Source of the DNA: WTFY01 sp965220895
GTDB taxonomy: Bacteria; Pseudomonadota; Gammaproteobacteria; UBA4575
Reading direction: 5' to 3'
NCBI GenBank assembly: GCA_965220895.1
Contig: OZ244850.1
Location: 1,240,001 to 1,304,000, forward strand
DNA: 64,000 nt
A program made the position numbers and the translations under genes. Positions 17,766 through 26,367 of the stretch are shown piece after piece; positions within the stretch are counted from its first letter, which is position 1, and the number at the start of each line of letters is the position of its first letter. The notes below the pieces were generated by a model, which was not told the origin of the DNA, made no database searches, and saw only the letters and a program-made list of their open reading frames with translations.

Positions 17766-19112
17766 ATGCTTAAAGTAGTGTTTCGAACGTTTGCGGCGAC
17801 CGTCCTGTTGGGAGTCATTGCAGTGAGTGGCTTGGCTGTCGGTTCAGACAGCCAAACCCTGCCGACTTTGGCACCAATGCTGGAAAGGACCACTTCTGCG
17901 GTGGTCAATATTTCAACGACGGGCAAGGTGGTGGTGCGCGATCCTTTCTTCGATGATCCCTTCTTTCGAAGGTTTTTCGACGTGCCCAGGCAGCGGCGCG
18001 AGAGACGGATTTCCGGCTTGGGCTCGGGCGTTATCTTTGATGCTGATGACGGCTATATCGTGACCAATTCGCACGTGATCGACAAAGCCGAGGATATCGT
18101 GGTCACCCTGGAGAATGGCCAGCGCTTTGATGCCACCGTCATCGGCAAGGATCCGGGTGCAGACATTGCCGTGATTCAGGTCGAGGCAGACAACTTGACG
18201 GAAATCCCCCTGGGGGACTCGGACGAGCTGCGACAGGGCGATTTCGTGGTGGCCATCGGCAATCCATTCGGTTTGGGTCAGACAGTGACTTCCGGAATTG
18301 TCAGTGCCCTTGGGCGCAGCGGGCTTGGCATTGAGTCGTATGAAGATTTCATCCAGACGGACGCCTCCATCAATCCCGGAAATTCCGGGGGAGCCCTGGT
18401 CAACCTGCGTGGGGAATTGATCGGGATCAACACTGCCATTTACGGGTCGGGGGGCAATATCGGGATCGGTTTTGCCATCCCTGTCAACATGGCCAAGCAG
18501 ATTACTTCCCAGCTGATCGAACACGGCGAAGTCCGGCGGGGCCGGCTGGGGTTTGTGGTGCAGGACCTGACTCCTGAACTAGCTGAAGCGTTTGGAGTGG
18601 CCCACAAAAAAGGTGTGGTGGTTGCGCGCGTAGAGGCAAAGTCTCCTGCACAAAAAGCAGACATAAGAGTCGGGGATGTCATTGTCACAGTGAACGGGCG
18701 TGAGGTGGAAAATTCTGCGCAAGTACGCAATGAAATTGGACTGCTGCGCGTTGGTGCGCAGGTCAAGATCGAAGTATTGCGGGATGGCAAGCCCCGTACC
18801 TTGACGGCATCGGTGGGCAAGCACCTGAAACAGACCGTCAGCGGAAAATCGTTAAGCGATAAGTTGGCGGGTGCGAAGCTGAGTGAGGCCATGGAGGATC
18901 CTTCCCGTGGCACTGCGGCGGGTATTCAGGTGGTTGAGGCTGGAGGCCGAGCGGCCGCTGCCGGGATCCGCAAAGGGGATATCATTATCAGCGTGAACAA
19001 AAAGCGGGTAAAAACAGTTCCAGACATGAAGGCCGCGATCAAGAAAAACCCCAAAACGCTGTTGCTGAATATTCAGCGTGAGAGGCGGGGCCTGTTCATT
19101 CTGATCCGCTAA
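17766..19112 (+). CDS. degQ: DegQ/DegP-type periplasmic serine protease
   Basis: 448 aa with an N-terminal signal sequence. Trypsin-like domain with catalytic His in TNSHVID, Asp in GADIAVIQV and Ser in NPGNSGGALV, followed by two PDZ domains (about residues 255-345 and 370-448). Degrades or refolds misfolded periplasmic proteins. The short Q-linker-like region (RDPFFDDPFFRRFF) is nearer DegQ/MucD than DegP. A perfect TATAAT at 17,719-17,724 lies upstream, but without a good -35. It closes the hsp20-cbpA-degQ stress group. Confidence 0.92.
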   Translation: MLKVVFRTFAATVLLGVIAVSGLAVGSDSQTLPTLAPMLERTTSAVVNISTTGKVVVRDPFFDDPFFRRFFDVPRQRRERRISGLGSGVIFDADDGYIVTNSHVIDKAEDIVVTLENGQRFDATVIGKDPGADIAVIQVEADNLTEIPLGDSDELRQGDFVVAIGNPFGLGQTVTSGIVSALGRSGLGIESYEDFIQTDASINPGNSGGALVNLRGELIGINTAIYGSGGNIGIGFAIPVNMAKQITSQLIEHGEVRRGRLGFVVQDLTPELAEAFGVAHKKGVVVARVEAKSPAQKADIRVGDVIVTVNGREVENSAQVRNEIGLLRVGAQVKIEVLRDGKPRTLTASVGKHLKQTVSGKSLSDKLAGAKLSEAMEDPSRGTAAGIQVVEAGGRAAAAGIRKGDIIISVNKKRVKTVPDMKAAIKKNPKTLLLNIQRERRGLFILIR

Positions 19113-19135
19113 CGGCCGATACAGCAAGCCCCTGA

Positions 19136-19151
19136 AGCACAGGCCTGTGCT
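19136..19151. repeat. 16-bp perfect palindrome between convergent genes
   Basis: AGCACAGGCCTGTGCT is fully self-complementary and lies between the stop codons of degQ and moaD. It could form a short hairpin in either transcript and serve as a weak bidirectional terminator; no T-run follows. Confidence 0.4.
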
Positions 19152-19158
19152 GCGCAGG

Positions 19159-19392
19159 TCATCCACCCGTGACCGGAGGGAAGAAAGCTACCTCGTCGCC
19201 GTCGTGGACCACCTGTGTGAAGTCCGCATATTCCTGGTTGATGGCGACCAGCACCCGTACAGGGCGTTGCATGCCACTCGTCGTTTGTTGCCAGATCTCT
19301 TCCACGGTGGCTTGGCCGGTGATTGAGATCTCATCACTGGACCGTCCAATCGTTTCCCGCAGACTGGCAAAATACTTTACATGGACAGGCAT
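19159..19392 (-). CDS. moaD: Molybdopterin synthase small subunit MoaD
   Basis: 77 aa from MPVHVKYFASLRE; an upstream ATG adds residues unlike the family. Ubiquitin-like fold ending in the obligatory Gly-Gly (VTGG), whose C-terminus carries the thiocarboxylate sulfur transferred to precursor Z in molybdopterin synthesis. It is divergent from moaC with 90 bases between the start codons. moaE is not seen nearby. Confidence 0.9.
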   Translation of the reverse strand: MPVHVKYFASLRETIGRSSDEISITGQATVEEIWQQTTSGMQRPVRVLVAINQEYADFTQVVHDGDEVAFFPPVTGG

Positions 19393-19482
19393 TGGCTGTA
19401 TGTCAGTATTTGTTCGACAATATGAAAGAATGGTTTGCACAGAATAGTACCATTACTGTCTGGGCAACATGGAGTCGATGAC

Positions 19483-19965
19483 GTGGATAAATTTACACAT
19501 TTCAATGCTGCCGGAGAGGCGCATATGGTCAATATTGGTGAAAAACCTGTGGCACGTCGCATTGCGGTTGCCGATGGGCGGATCTGCATGCGACAAGACA
19601 CGCTGCAGCAAATACAAAGTGGCGGCCATGCCAAGGGTGATGTGTTGGGTATTGCGCGGATTGCCGGGATAGCCGGTGCAAAAAAAACCCCGGACCTGGT
19701 TCCTTTGTGCCACTTGATTCCGCTGACCTCGGTGCAAATTGAGTTTGTCGTCGAGGACACTGCACCAGCCGTGTACTGCAAGGCCACTGTGGAAACGCTT
19801 GGTCAAACGGGCGCGGAAATGGAAGCCCTCACTGCCGTGCAAATTGCGTTATTGACAATCTACGACATGTGCAAGGCCGGTGATCGCGGTATGACCATGC
19901 AAGCCATAGGGCTGGTCAAGAAATCCGGAGGGAAATCTGGGCTGTGGGAACGTGACAGGCAGTGA
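19483..19965 (+). CDS. moaC: Cyclic pyranopterin monophosphate synthase MoaC
   Basis: 160 aa from a GTG start preceded by GGAG at 8 bases, giving the family N-terminus FTHFNAAGEAHMVNIGEK; the longer ATG reading has no homologous residues. Contains KTPDLVPLCHLIPLTS and the GAEMEALTAVQIA active-site segments. Catalyses the second half of cyclic pyranopterin formation with MoaA. Molybdenum cofactor enzymes themselves are not in the window. Confidence 0.93.
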   Translation: MDKFTHFNAAGEAHMVNIGEKPVARRIAVADGRICMRQDTLQQIQSGGHAKGDVLGIARIAGIAGAKKTPDLVPLCHLIPLTSVQIEFVVEDTAPAVYCKATVETLGQTGAEMEALTAVQIALLTIYDMCKAGDRGMTMQAIGLVKKSGGKSGLWERDRQ

Positions 19966-20037
19966 GATTGGTCCTGAGGGTTTCTGGCATGAGCCCTTGC
20001 AGGATACAGCCCATTCAAGCAGCTTCGGTAGGCAGCC

Positions 20038-21081
20038 GTGAGCGGTGATTTCAGCGACCGGGTTCTCGCCTGGTTTGATCAGCATGGTCGCAAAAACTTA
20101 CCTTGGCAATACGGGCGCGATCCATACCGAGTCTGGGTATCGGAAATCATGCTGCAGCAGACGCGTGTGGATACAGTGATTCCCTACTATGAAAAATTCA
20201 CACAACGCTTTCCGAGCGTACAAGAACTGGCAGCGGCAGGAATAGATGAGGTGCTGTATCACTGGACAGGCCTGGGGTACTACGCGCGTGCACGCAACAT
20301 GCATAAAACCGCACAAAAACTTTGCCAACAGTTTCAAGGAAGGTTCCCTGAAGACATGGCGGCAATGAAGGCACTGCCTGGCGTGGGGCGTTCCACGGCG
20401 GCTGCGATCTTGGCACTGGGCTTTGGCCAGCGTCATGCCATACTGGATGGGAATGTAAAACGTGTGCTTGCGAGATATTTTGCAGTGGAAGGGTGGCCGG
20501 GTGAGACCAAGGTGGAAAAGCAGCTCTGGGCGCATGCGGAGTCACTGCTGCCACAGCATCGTATTGCAGACTATACACAGGCCATGATGGATCTTGGCGC
20601 CACACTGTGCACCCGTACGCGCCCGGCCTGTCCGTTGTGTCCGGTTCGCGGCAGCTGTAGTGCATCTGGACAAAGCCGCCAACACGAACTGCCGGCACCT
20701 CGGCCATCCCGTGACCTGCCGCAACGGAATGTACACATCGTGCTGGTCAGGAACAAGGAGGATGCCGTGTGGCTGGAAAAACGTCCTCCAACCGGGATCT
20801 GGGGAGGACTCTATAGTTTCCCTGAATTCGAGGATGAAGCCGATGCGCAGAGGTGGTTGGACAAGACATGTAAAACCGACAACTTGGCAACGGAGACGTT
20901 GCCCGTAATCACACACACCTTCTCGCACTTTCGGCTTCACATGTACCCGACGATGGTGCAAATCGACTACAACCCCATTGGTGTAATGGAAGATGATGCT
21001 GGGGTTTGGTATAAAGCCACCGGTGAAAAGATCGGTCTAGCGGCCCCCGTCAATAAGGCCTTGCAACAAGTAACGAAATGA
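20038..21081 (+). CDS. mutY: A/G-specific adenine DNA glycosylase MutY
   Basis: 347 aa, GTG start. Removes adenine opposite 8-oxoguanine. The helix-hairpin-helix LPGVGRSTAAAIL with the catalytic Asp in AILDGNVKRVL is present, as is a 4Fe-4S loop with Cys residues in CTRTRPACPLCPVRGSC. The C-terminal NUDIX-like 8-oxoG recognition domain begins about residue 230. It is followed after 16 bases by yggX, as in E. coli. Confidence 0.95.
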   Translation: MSGDFSDRVLAWFDQHGRKNLPWQYGRDPYRVWVSEIMLQQTRVDTVIPYYEKFTQRFPSVQELAAAGIDEVLYHWTGLGYYARARNMHKTAQKLCQQFQGRFPEDMAAMKALPGVGRSTAAAILALGFGQRHAILDGNVKRVLARYFAVEGWPGETKVEKQLWAHAESLLPQHRIADYTQAMMDLGATLCTRTRPACPLCPVRGSCSASGQSRQHELPAPRPSRDLPQRNVHIVLVRNKEDAVWLEKRPPTGIWGGLYSFPEFEDEADAQRWLDKTCKTDNLATETLPVITHTFSHFRLHMYPTMVQIDYNPIGVMEDDAGVWYKATGEKIGLAAPVNKALQQVTK

Positions 21082-21097
21082 GCGAGAGGTAACTGGC

Positions 21098-21373
21098 ATG
21101 GCACGCATGGTCCAATGTGTAAAGCTTCATAAAGAAGCGGAAGGGCTCGAATACATGCCTTACCCGGGGGAACTGGGACAAAAGATATACGACAATGTCT
21201 CCAAGGAAGGGTGGCAACAGTGGGTGAGTCATCAAACCATGTTGATGAATGAATACAGATTGACTCCTGTTGATCCCAAGGCACGTAAATTCTTAGAAGA
21301 GGAAATGGAAAAATTCTTTTTTGGCGAAGGCTCGGCCAAACCCAAGGAATTTGTGGAGCCTGATAGTCAGTAA
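21098..21373 (+). CDS. yggX: Fe(2+)-trafficking protein YggX
   Basis: 91 aa. The family N-terminus ARMVQCVKLHKEAEGLEYMPYPG contains the single conserved Cys, followed by GWQQWVSHQTMLMNEYRL. Protects iron-sulfur proteins from oxidative damage. It is translated directly after mutY, whose product is itself an Fe-S enzyme; this pairing is conserved in gammaproteobacteria. Confidence 0.95.
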   Translation: MARMVQCVKLHKEAEGLEYMPYPGELGQKIYDNVSKEGWQQWVSHQTMLMNEYRLTPVDPKARKFLEEEMEKFFFGEGSAKPKEFVEPDSQ

Positions 21374-21457
21374 CAGACAGCAAGTCGAAGCCTGTGCGGA
21401 TCACCTTACCATTGGAAGCCCTTAAACCACAGTCTTGAAACAAGCCCTCCAGTCCTT

Positions 21458-21533
21458 GGCCAGGTAGCTCAGTCGGTAGAGCAGTGGACTGAAAATCCTC
21501 GTGTCGGTGGTTCGATTCCGCCCCTGGCCACCA
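21458..21533 (+). tRNA. tRNA-Phe (anticodon GAA)
   Basis: 76-nt cloverleaf with encoded CCA. Acceptor GGCCAGG/CCTGGCC, D arm GCTC/GAGC, anticodon loop CTGAAAA giving GAA, T arm GGTGG-TTCGATT-CCGCC. The anticodon stem has one apparent mismatch (28 with 42, U-U). It follows mutY-yggX, and an IS481-type element begins about 20 bases downstream. Confidence 0.93.
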
Positions 21534-21553
21534 TCTTCAACCGGGTCCTTTCC

Positions 21554-22832
21554 GGGCACATGGGTCACAGATTATTCCGGGGACATGGGTAACACTTTTG
21601 CGGCGAAGGGGTTTTCGCCGACGGGTTCCACCCGGTTCTCACTGTGATCGAAGAAGCCTATATCATAGTGCATGAAGCTGACAAGCCAGATGTTGTCGGC
21701 GACCTCTCGTATGCCCACGGTCTGGCCGGCGAAGACGGTACTGAGGTTGATCTTGCGTCGTCCGATACAGATGCGCCCGCACCGGGTGACCTTGATGGTG
21801 CGGTCGTGGAAGGGGTAGTGCGGGCGCTGCGGGGTCTGGAAGGCCTGCACTGAGGGTGTGTACACCTCGGCGGGGTACTGACCGTTGAGGGCTTGGTGGG
21901 GGCGTTCGTGGTTGTAGACCCGGATAAAGGTCTCGAAGCGGCTTTGCTGCTGCAGGAAGTTGAAGCCCGGGGGCCGGGTGGCTTCTTTCTTGAGGGTCAG
22001 GTGCATGCGTTCATGGCGCCCGTTCTGCTGCGGGCACCCGGGCTGGATGCGTTCGATGCGGATGCCCAGGCGCAGCCACCAGACGGCCAGGCGGCTGAGG
22101 CCGAACAGGGCATGGGGGCTGGCGAAGGGGATGCCGTGGTCGGTGCGGATGGCCTCGGGCAGTCCGAAGGTCTTGAAGGTGTGCTCGAACACCGGGAAGG
22201 CGGTGTGTTCTTTGGTGGACTCGAGGCCTTCGCAGGCGAGCAGGTAGCGGGAGTGGTGGTCAGTGAGGGTGAGGGGATAGCAGTAGGCCTGGTTGCCGAG
22301 GCGGAACTGGCCCTTGTAGTCGGCACACCACAGGGCGTTGGGGGCAGCCCCTGCGCCGAGCGGCGTGCCCTGGGCCTTGTAGCGGCGGCGTTTGCGCCGC
22401 TTGACCAGGCCGTGGCGGTCGAGCACGGCATGGATGGTGCTGGCGGCGGGCGGATGCAGGCCGGCATGTTCCTTGATCAGCTTTTCGCGGATCTTGGGCG
22501 CGCCCCAGCTGGGATAGTCCCGCTTGATGCGCAGGATCGTGCGCTCCAGCTGGTAGGGCAGCCGGTTGGCATGACGATAGGGTCTGCGACTGCGATCCTC
22601 AAGCCCCTGCAGACCATCCTCCTTGTAGCGCTTGAAGAGCTTGTAGCCGGTCTTCCTGGAGATGCCGAACTCCCGGCACACCACCGCCATCTTCTCGCCA
22701 TCGAGCAGCCGGGCGACAAATCGTATACGTTCATCCATAGGTTTACACTCTCTCCAGGGCATCGGAAGTTCCCCCCAAATGCCCGATTGTGTAACCTATG
22801 TCTCCGGAATACTGTGTAACCTATGTGTCGGG
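21554..22832 (-). mobile_element. IS481-family insertion sequence
   Basis: About 1.28 kb bounded by imperfect inverted repeats of some 40 bases. The left end reads CACATGGGTCACA...ATTCCGGGGACATGGG, and the complement of the right end reads CACATAGGTTACA...ATTCCGGAGACATAGG. Each end holds two copies of an ACATRGGTYACA-like unit, probably tandem transposase sites. One DDE transposase gene fills the element. The ends are placed to within a few bases, and no clear target duplication was seen. Immediately downstream of tRNA-Phe. Confidence 0.8.
21572..22762 (-). CDS. IS481-family transposase
   Basis: 396 aa. Helix-turn-helix region near the N-terminus (VCREFGISRKTGYKLFKRY), then an integrase-core DDE domain: Asp in LWCADYKGQF, Asp in AIRTDHGIPF and Glu in NGRHERMHLTLKKE. 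The length and the HERPHQAL motif fit IS481. An alternative start at the internal ATG (22,738) is possible. The gene is intact and higher in GC than its surroundings, so the element may still be active. Confidence 0.9.
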   Translation of the reverse strand: MPWRECKPMDERIRFVARLLDGEKMAVVCREFGISRKTGYKLFKRYKEDGLQGLEDRSRRPYRHANRLPYQLERTILRIKRDYPSWGAPKIREKLIKEHAGLHPPAASTIHAVLDRHGLVKRRKRRRYKAQGTPLGAGAAPNALWCADYKGQFRLGNQAYCYPLTLTDHHSRYLLACEGLESTKEHTAFPVFEHTFKTFGLPEAIRTDHGIPFASPHALFGLSRLAVWWLRLGIRIERIQPGCPQQNGRHERMHLTLKKEATRPPGFNFLQQQSRFETFIRVYNHERPHQALNGQYPAEVYTPSVQAFQTPQRPHYPFHDRTIKVTRCGRICIGRRKINLSTVFAGQTVGIREVADNIWLVSFMHYDIGFFDHSENRVEPVGENPFAAKVLPMSPE

Positions 22833-22916
22833 AACCACACCGTACCTACGGGAAATTTCTGTTTTCAATCGAGTTTCGTGCGGTACACTTTTGCCATGCC
22901 CATACTGGAGTAGCCC

Positions 22917-23819
22917 ATGGCGACTTCTGCCGACCCTCCTTCGGATCCCTGCAATACCACTGCCCGCAGGCAAGACCCGACTTCCCACGACATTCCACAG
23001 GTTCGCGACCCGCACCGGTTTATCAATGATCTTGACCCCAGTGCGATCAACGGCTTGATCGACCGACTCGAGAGTCGTGGCAAGGAGCATGCCTTTACCT
23101 GCTTATTTGAGACCTATGCGTCCAAACTTGGTTTACCCAAAAATGCCAAGGTGCTTGAGATCGGTTCAGGGACCGGTGTCATTGCACGGCTGCTTGCCTC
23201 CATGACAGACAAGGGAATCCATATTGCGGGCATAGATCAGAGTCCGGCCTTGGTAGAGGTCGCCAAGCAGTTCGCAGCACGTGAGAAGCTTGAAGACAGA
23301 CTGGTGTTCAGGGTGGAAGATGCGCATGCGCTGCAGTCGATATCCGGGCACTTTGATGCCGTGATCGCACACACGGTAATCAGTCACGTTACAGATCCTG
23401 CAATGGTGCTGAAAGAAGCCTACCGTGTATTGAAACCAAAAGGCACTCTGGTGGTGTTCGATGGCGACTACGCATCGCTGACCTACGGGTTTGATGATGT
23501 TGAGATAGGTCGGAGTGTGGATTGGGCACTGGCCCGGACGGTTTTCAACAACCCCGTGGTCATGAGGCACATGTCCCAGTTGCTTGTGACCGCAGGTTTC
23601 GAGTTGACTGAAATCCTCTCCGACCTGGTGTCAGAAATTGGCCAAGGGAGCTATTTTCGCAGTATGGCCGATACCTATGCTCCTTTGATGGCGGAGTCCG
23701 GTCTCGTGCCGAAGGCGGACATAGATAGGTGGATCAATGCACAACACAGGGCGATTGAGGAGCATCGTTTCTTTGCCTCGTGCAACTACTACAGTTTTAT
23801 TGCCAGCCGACCTGGCTGA
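22917..23819 (+). CDS. Class I SAM-dependent methyltransferase
   Basis: 300 aa. Motif I VLEIGSGTGVIARLLA near residue 82, then IDQSPALVEVA, FDAVIAHTVISHV and VLKPKGTLVVFDGDY, the UbiE/Methyltransf-11 layout. The first 40 residues are polar and not part of the fold. It is a single gene with no operon partners to hint at the substrate. The IS481 element ends about 85 bases upstream and may have displaced its original promoter. Confidence 0.82.
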   Translation: MATSADPPSDPCNTTARRQDPTSHDIPQVRDPHRFINDLDPSAINGLIDRLESRGKEHAFTCLFETYASKLGLPKNAKVLEIGSGTGVIARLLASMTDKGIHIAGIDQSPALVEVAKQFAAREKLEDRLVFRVEDAHALQSISGHFDAVIAHTVISHVTDPAMVLKEAYRVLKPKGTLVVFDGDYASLTYGFDDVEIGRSVDWALARTVFNNPVVMRHMSQLLVTAGFELTEILSDLVSEIGQGSYFRSMADTYAPLMAESGLVPKADIDRWINAQHRAIEEHRFFASCNYYSFIASRPG

Positions 23820-23910
23820 AAAGAGTATCCGTTTCTTATACTGGTTTAATAGGCATGTACTCCACCCGGGGGCATGGATGTATGCGGATGTCCGGGTTTC
23901 CCCGATTCCC

Positions 23911-23930
23911 AGCCAGCTACCAGGCTGGCT
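23911..23930 (+). terminator. Hairpin downstream of the methyltransferase gene
   Basis: AGCCAGC-TACCAG-GCTGGCT, a 7-bp perfect stem about 90 bases after the stop. There is no T-run, so factor-independent termination is uncertain. Confidence 0.35.
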
Positions 23931-24004
23931 CACAAATTAGTCCCGGGCCAAATGCAATAATGTAGTAATGTGATGTGTCTGAGTTTGCCTGTAGCAACAC
24001 TATT

Positions 24005-24748
24005 ATGAAAGTCCATATTCTGAATGACCTGCACATTGAATTTGAAGACTTCAAGCCGCCGACAACGAATGCAGATGTCGTGGTGCTAGCGGGTGATATT
24101 GGAGTCGGTCTGGAAGGCTTGCACTGGGCGCAGAAGCAGTTTCCCGATCAACCCGTAATCTACGTGCCAGGCAACCACGAGTACTACCGGAACAACACGG
24201 ACTTGATCGATGACCTGAAGGCATTGGCTTTGCAGGACATGCATGTCCTGAACGATGACCAGGTGATTATCAACGGGGTACGATTTCTGGGCAGCACCCT
24301 GTGGACCGACTTTGCCTTGCTAGGCCCGGATAAGCGAGTGCCAGCCATGCTTGAGGCACAACAGTATATGACGGACTTTATGGTCATCGGGCATGAGGAC
24401 CGCAGCTTTACGCCCCGGGATGCCCTGCAACTACACACGGACAGCCGGGCTTGGCTGACTTCCATGCTGGCGCAGCCCTTCAGCGGCAAAACGGTGGTGG
24501 TGACACACCACGCACCTTCCTCGCGGTCGATTTCCCGACGCTACGTAGGTGACCTGTTATCCCCTGCCTTTGCCAGTAACCTGGAAAGCCTGATGGGTGA
24601 GCGCCGGACAGTACTGTGGATCCATGGGCATGTCCATGATTCTTTTGATTATGCGGTCGATGGGACCCGGGTGGTCTGCAACCCTAGGGGTTATGCCCCC
24701 ATCGCCCTGAACCAGGATTTTGTCCCGGACAAGGTAGTCGCATTCTGA
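24005..24748 (+). CDS. Calcineurin-like metallophosphoesterase
   Basis: 247 aa from the ATG of MKVHILNDLHIE; an upstream start adds ten residues before the core. The di-metal site is visible in order: DLH near residue 8, GDIG, GNHEYY, THHAPSS and GHVHDSFDY. Similar proteins are annotated as predicted phosphoesterases of the Icc/YkuE type. There is no neighbour linking it to a pathway, and the substrate is unknown. Confidence 0.85.
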   Translation: MKVHILNDLHIEFEDFKPPTTNADVVVLAGDIGVGLEGLHWAQKQFPDQPVIYVPGNHEYYRNNTDLIDDLKALALQDMHVLNDDQVIINGVRFLGSTLWTDFALLGPDKRVPAMLEAQQYMTDFMVIGHEDRSFTPRDALQLHTDSRAWLTSMLAQPFSGKTVVVTHHAPSSRSISRRYVGDLLSPAFASNLESLMGERRTVLWIHGHVHDSFDYAVDGTRVVCNPRGYAPIALNQDFVPDKVVAF

Positions 24749-24778
24749 ACCGCGATTTGGACTGCCGGTTCTACTTGC

Positions 24779-25288
24779 TTATTGCCTGTGCCACTGGCAG
24801 TGGTTAGCCGTGTTCACCGTCCAGTTATCTGCCAGATATTCGACGCTGTACTCACAAGTTCCTGACACCCCGGCATACTTCCCGGTTCCTCCCAGAAACT
24901 TCCAGACACCGGTGCCGCCACCCCCTGCTTCAGTGTCGCCATCGTGTCTTCTTGCCCCCATGTGAAATTTGTCATTTGAGGAGTCGGTCAGGGTGCAATG
25001 TGCCTCAAGATTGTGCTCGTCTTCTGATTTCTTCGCATAGACCAGGCACTTCGAGACGCTGTGCTCGCCTGCCACGAAGGGACTGTGGCTGCTTTCAAGA
25101 ATGGTCATGATCCCTTCGAGTGTGCCGACAGTGACAGCACGCCCGGGGCGCTCAAGTGTTTGGTAGTCGTGCACCCAGCTTGTGATCATGCTGAAGCTCC
25201 CGCCTTCATCGGCATGGATGCTGTGGGTGGTGCACAGTAGCCCCGTCAGAACCAGTGCCGTTGCAATTTTCCTGCCTGCGCGCATCAT
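24779..25288 (-). CDS. Secreted hypothetical protein, possible allene-oxide-cyclase-like barrel
   Basis: 169 aa with a clear signal peptide (cleavage near HSIHA-DEGG). The mature part is rich in Gly, Thr and Ser and ends in a GGTGKYAGVSGTCEYS stretch, resembling the closing strands of dirigent/allene-oxide-cyclase barrels. Three Cys in the mature half could form disulfides in the periplasm. I do not recognise the family with certainty and assign no function. It is convergent with the metallophosphoesterase gene. Confidence 0.65.
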   Translation of the reverse strand: MMRAGRKIATALVLTGLLCTTHSIHADEGGSFSMITSWVHDYQTLERPGRAVTVGTLEGIMTILESSHSPFVAGEHSVSKCLVYAKKSEDEHNLEAHCTLTDSSNDKFHMGARRHDGDTEAGGGGTGVWKFLGGTGKYAGVSGTCEYSVEYLADNWTVNTANHCQWHRQ

Positions 25289-25447
25289 CCTCTCCCTTTG
25301 ATCTTCAGTCGCGCAGAATTATATATGCCCGGGATCGTGTCTCACAATCCTGATTCTGGGCTTGTGTGTAACCTGACAGGGGTGCTCCTATAGGCAATCC
25401 GCGTGTTGCAGAAAGTCAGCGCTTCACTGCCGGGGTCTTTTCCTAGC

Positions 25448-26143
25448 CTAGGCTGCGGAGGGATCTTCGGTTGTGCCTCCGAAATGCCTGTAGAACAGTG
25501 CGCAAAAAACGCCGAGCAGAACCCAGAAAATCGCATTCGTCACCAAGGTTGCGACAGTGAACGAAGCTCTCAGTTCATCGGGAGCCAGTCCCCCGTGCGT
25601 TTCCGGATGCGGTGCACCGAACAGGTGGGGCAGCACCAGCAGGGCGACTCCGAAAAGCTTCAGGTAGGGTTTGGGCTGAAAGGCAATGATCCAAAGACCA
25701 GCTGCCGTCACCGCGGCCGTTAGGATCCACCATACCTGCCGCTGTTCAAGTCCTGCGGCGGCATCCCCCGGAAGTTCTGGAGGAAGGCCGAGCGAAGGTG
25801 CGAGGTTGAATACCGCAAAACCCGCGAGCCCCCACAGTATCCCGCCGTGCCAGGTGATTTTCCCGCGCAAGGCATAACATGCAGTCAGGAGCAGGCCGAA
25901 TCCGATCCCCACCAGCATGCTGTTCAGCACCGTCCAAAACATTCGTTCAGTTCCGTCTTCAGGAGCCCACGCCTCCTCCTCATCATCCGGGGCAACCTCT
26001 TCCTCCTCGGCTCCGCCCGTTTCGTATGTCTCGGCTTCAAGGATCAGGGGGACCACGGTAATCTGCTGCACACCCCCAAGAACCAAGCCGGCAAGCCCGC
26101 CTGCCAGCAAGGCTGTCAACAGGATTGTATTGAAAGCCTTCAT
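25448..26143 (-). CDS. cbtA: Cobalt transporter subunit CbtA
   Basis: 231 aa membrane protein with about five transmembrane helices. The N-terminus LLAGGLAGLVLGGVQQ and the HLFGAPHPETH motif are family features; the conserved His residues are thought to take part in metal handling. An acidic insertion (about residues 43-65, many Glu/Asp) sits in the first periplasmic loop. It is the second gene of cbtB-cbtA, 12 bases apart. It lies about 5 kb from the cobalt-dependent thiocyanate hydrolase genes, which gives a plausible demand for cobalt. Confidence 0.88.
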   Translation of the reverse strand: MKAFNTILLTALLAGGLAGLVLGGVQQITVVPLILEAETYETGGAEEEEVAPDDEEEAWAPEDGTERMFWTVLNSMLVGIGFGLLLTACYALRGKITWHGGILWGLAGFAVFNLAPSLGLPPELPGDAAAGLEQRQVWWILTAAVTAAGLWIIAFQPKPYLKLFGVALLVLPHLFGAPHPETHGGLAPDELRASFTVATLVTNAIFWVLLGVFCALFYRHFGGTTEDPSAA

Positions 26144-26155
26144 GGGCGGGTTCTG

Positions 26156-26353
26156 TCAGTGGCAGGGAAAGGCCAGTCCGTGGCGCAGGTCATGTGCAGC
26201 ATTGTGCACAACCTCGGGTCCTGCAAAACCGACGGCTGTAATGATCAGGGTACCGATCAGAATGGCAGCGGTCACCGCCAGGACAGTTCCCAGGGATGCC
26301 ATCCCGGTTTGCATTGAAGCTGGGATATGGTTTGTGTTTTGGCCTGTATTCAT
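26156..26353 (-). CDS. cbtB: Cobalt transporter subunit CbtB
   Basis: 65 aa from MNTGQNTNHIP; a longer frame exists but lacks family residues and a ribosome site, whereas GAGAGGAG precedes this ATG. One transmembrane helix (about residues 20-42) is followed by the diagnostic His-rich tail HNAAHDLRHGLAFPCH. First gene of cbtB-cbtA. Its leader contains a strong nested hairpin. A second CbtB with the same tail motif is encoded at 36,976-37,173. Confidence 0.9.
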   Translation of the reverse strand: MNTGQNTNHIPASMQTGMASLGTVLAVTAAILIGTLIITAVGFAGPEVVHNAAHDLRHGLAFPCH

Positions 26354-26367
26354 TTTATTTCTCCTCT

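Noticed and set aside
21893..22819. 308-codon plus-strand frame antisense to the IS481 transposase
   Set aside because: A shadow of the high-GC transposase gene; the minus-strand product has a full DDE transposase pattern.
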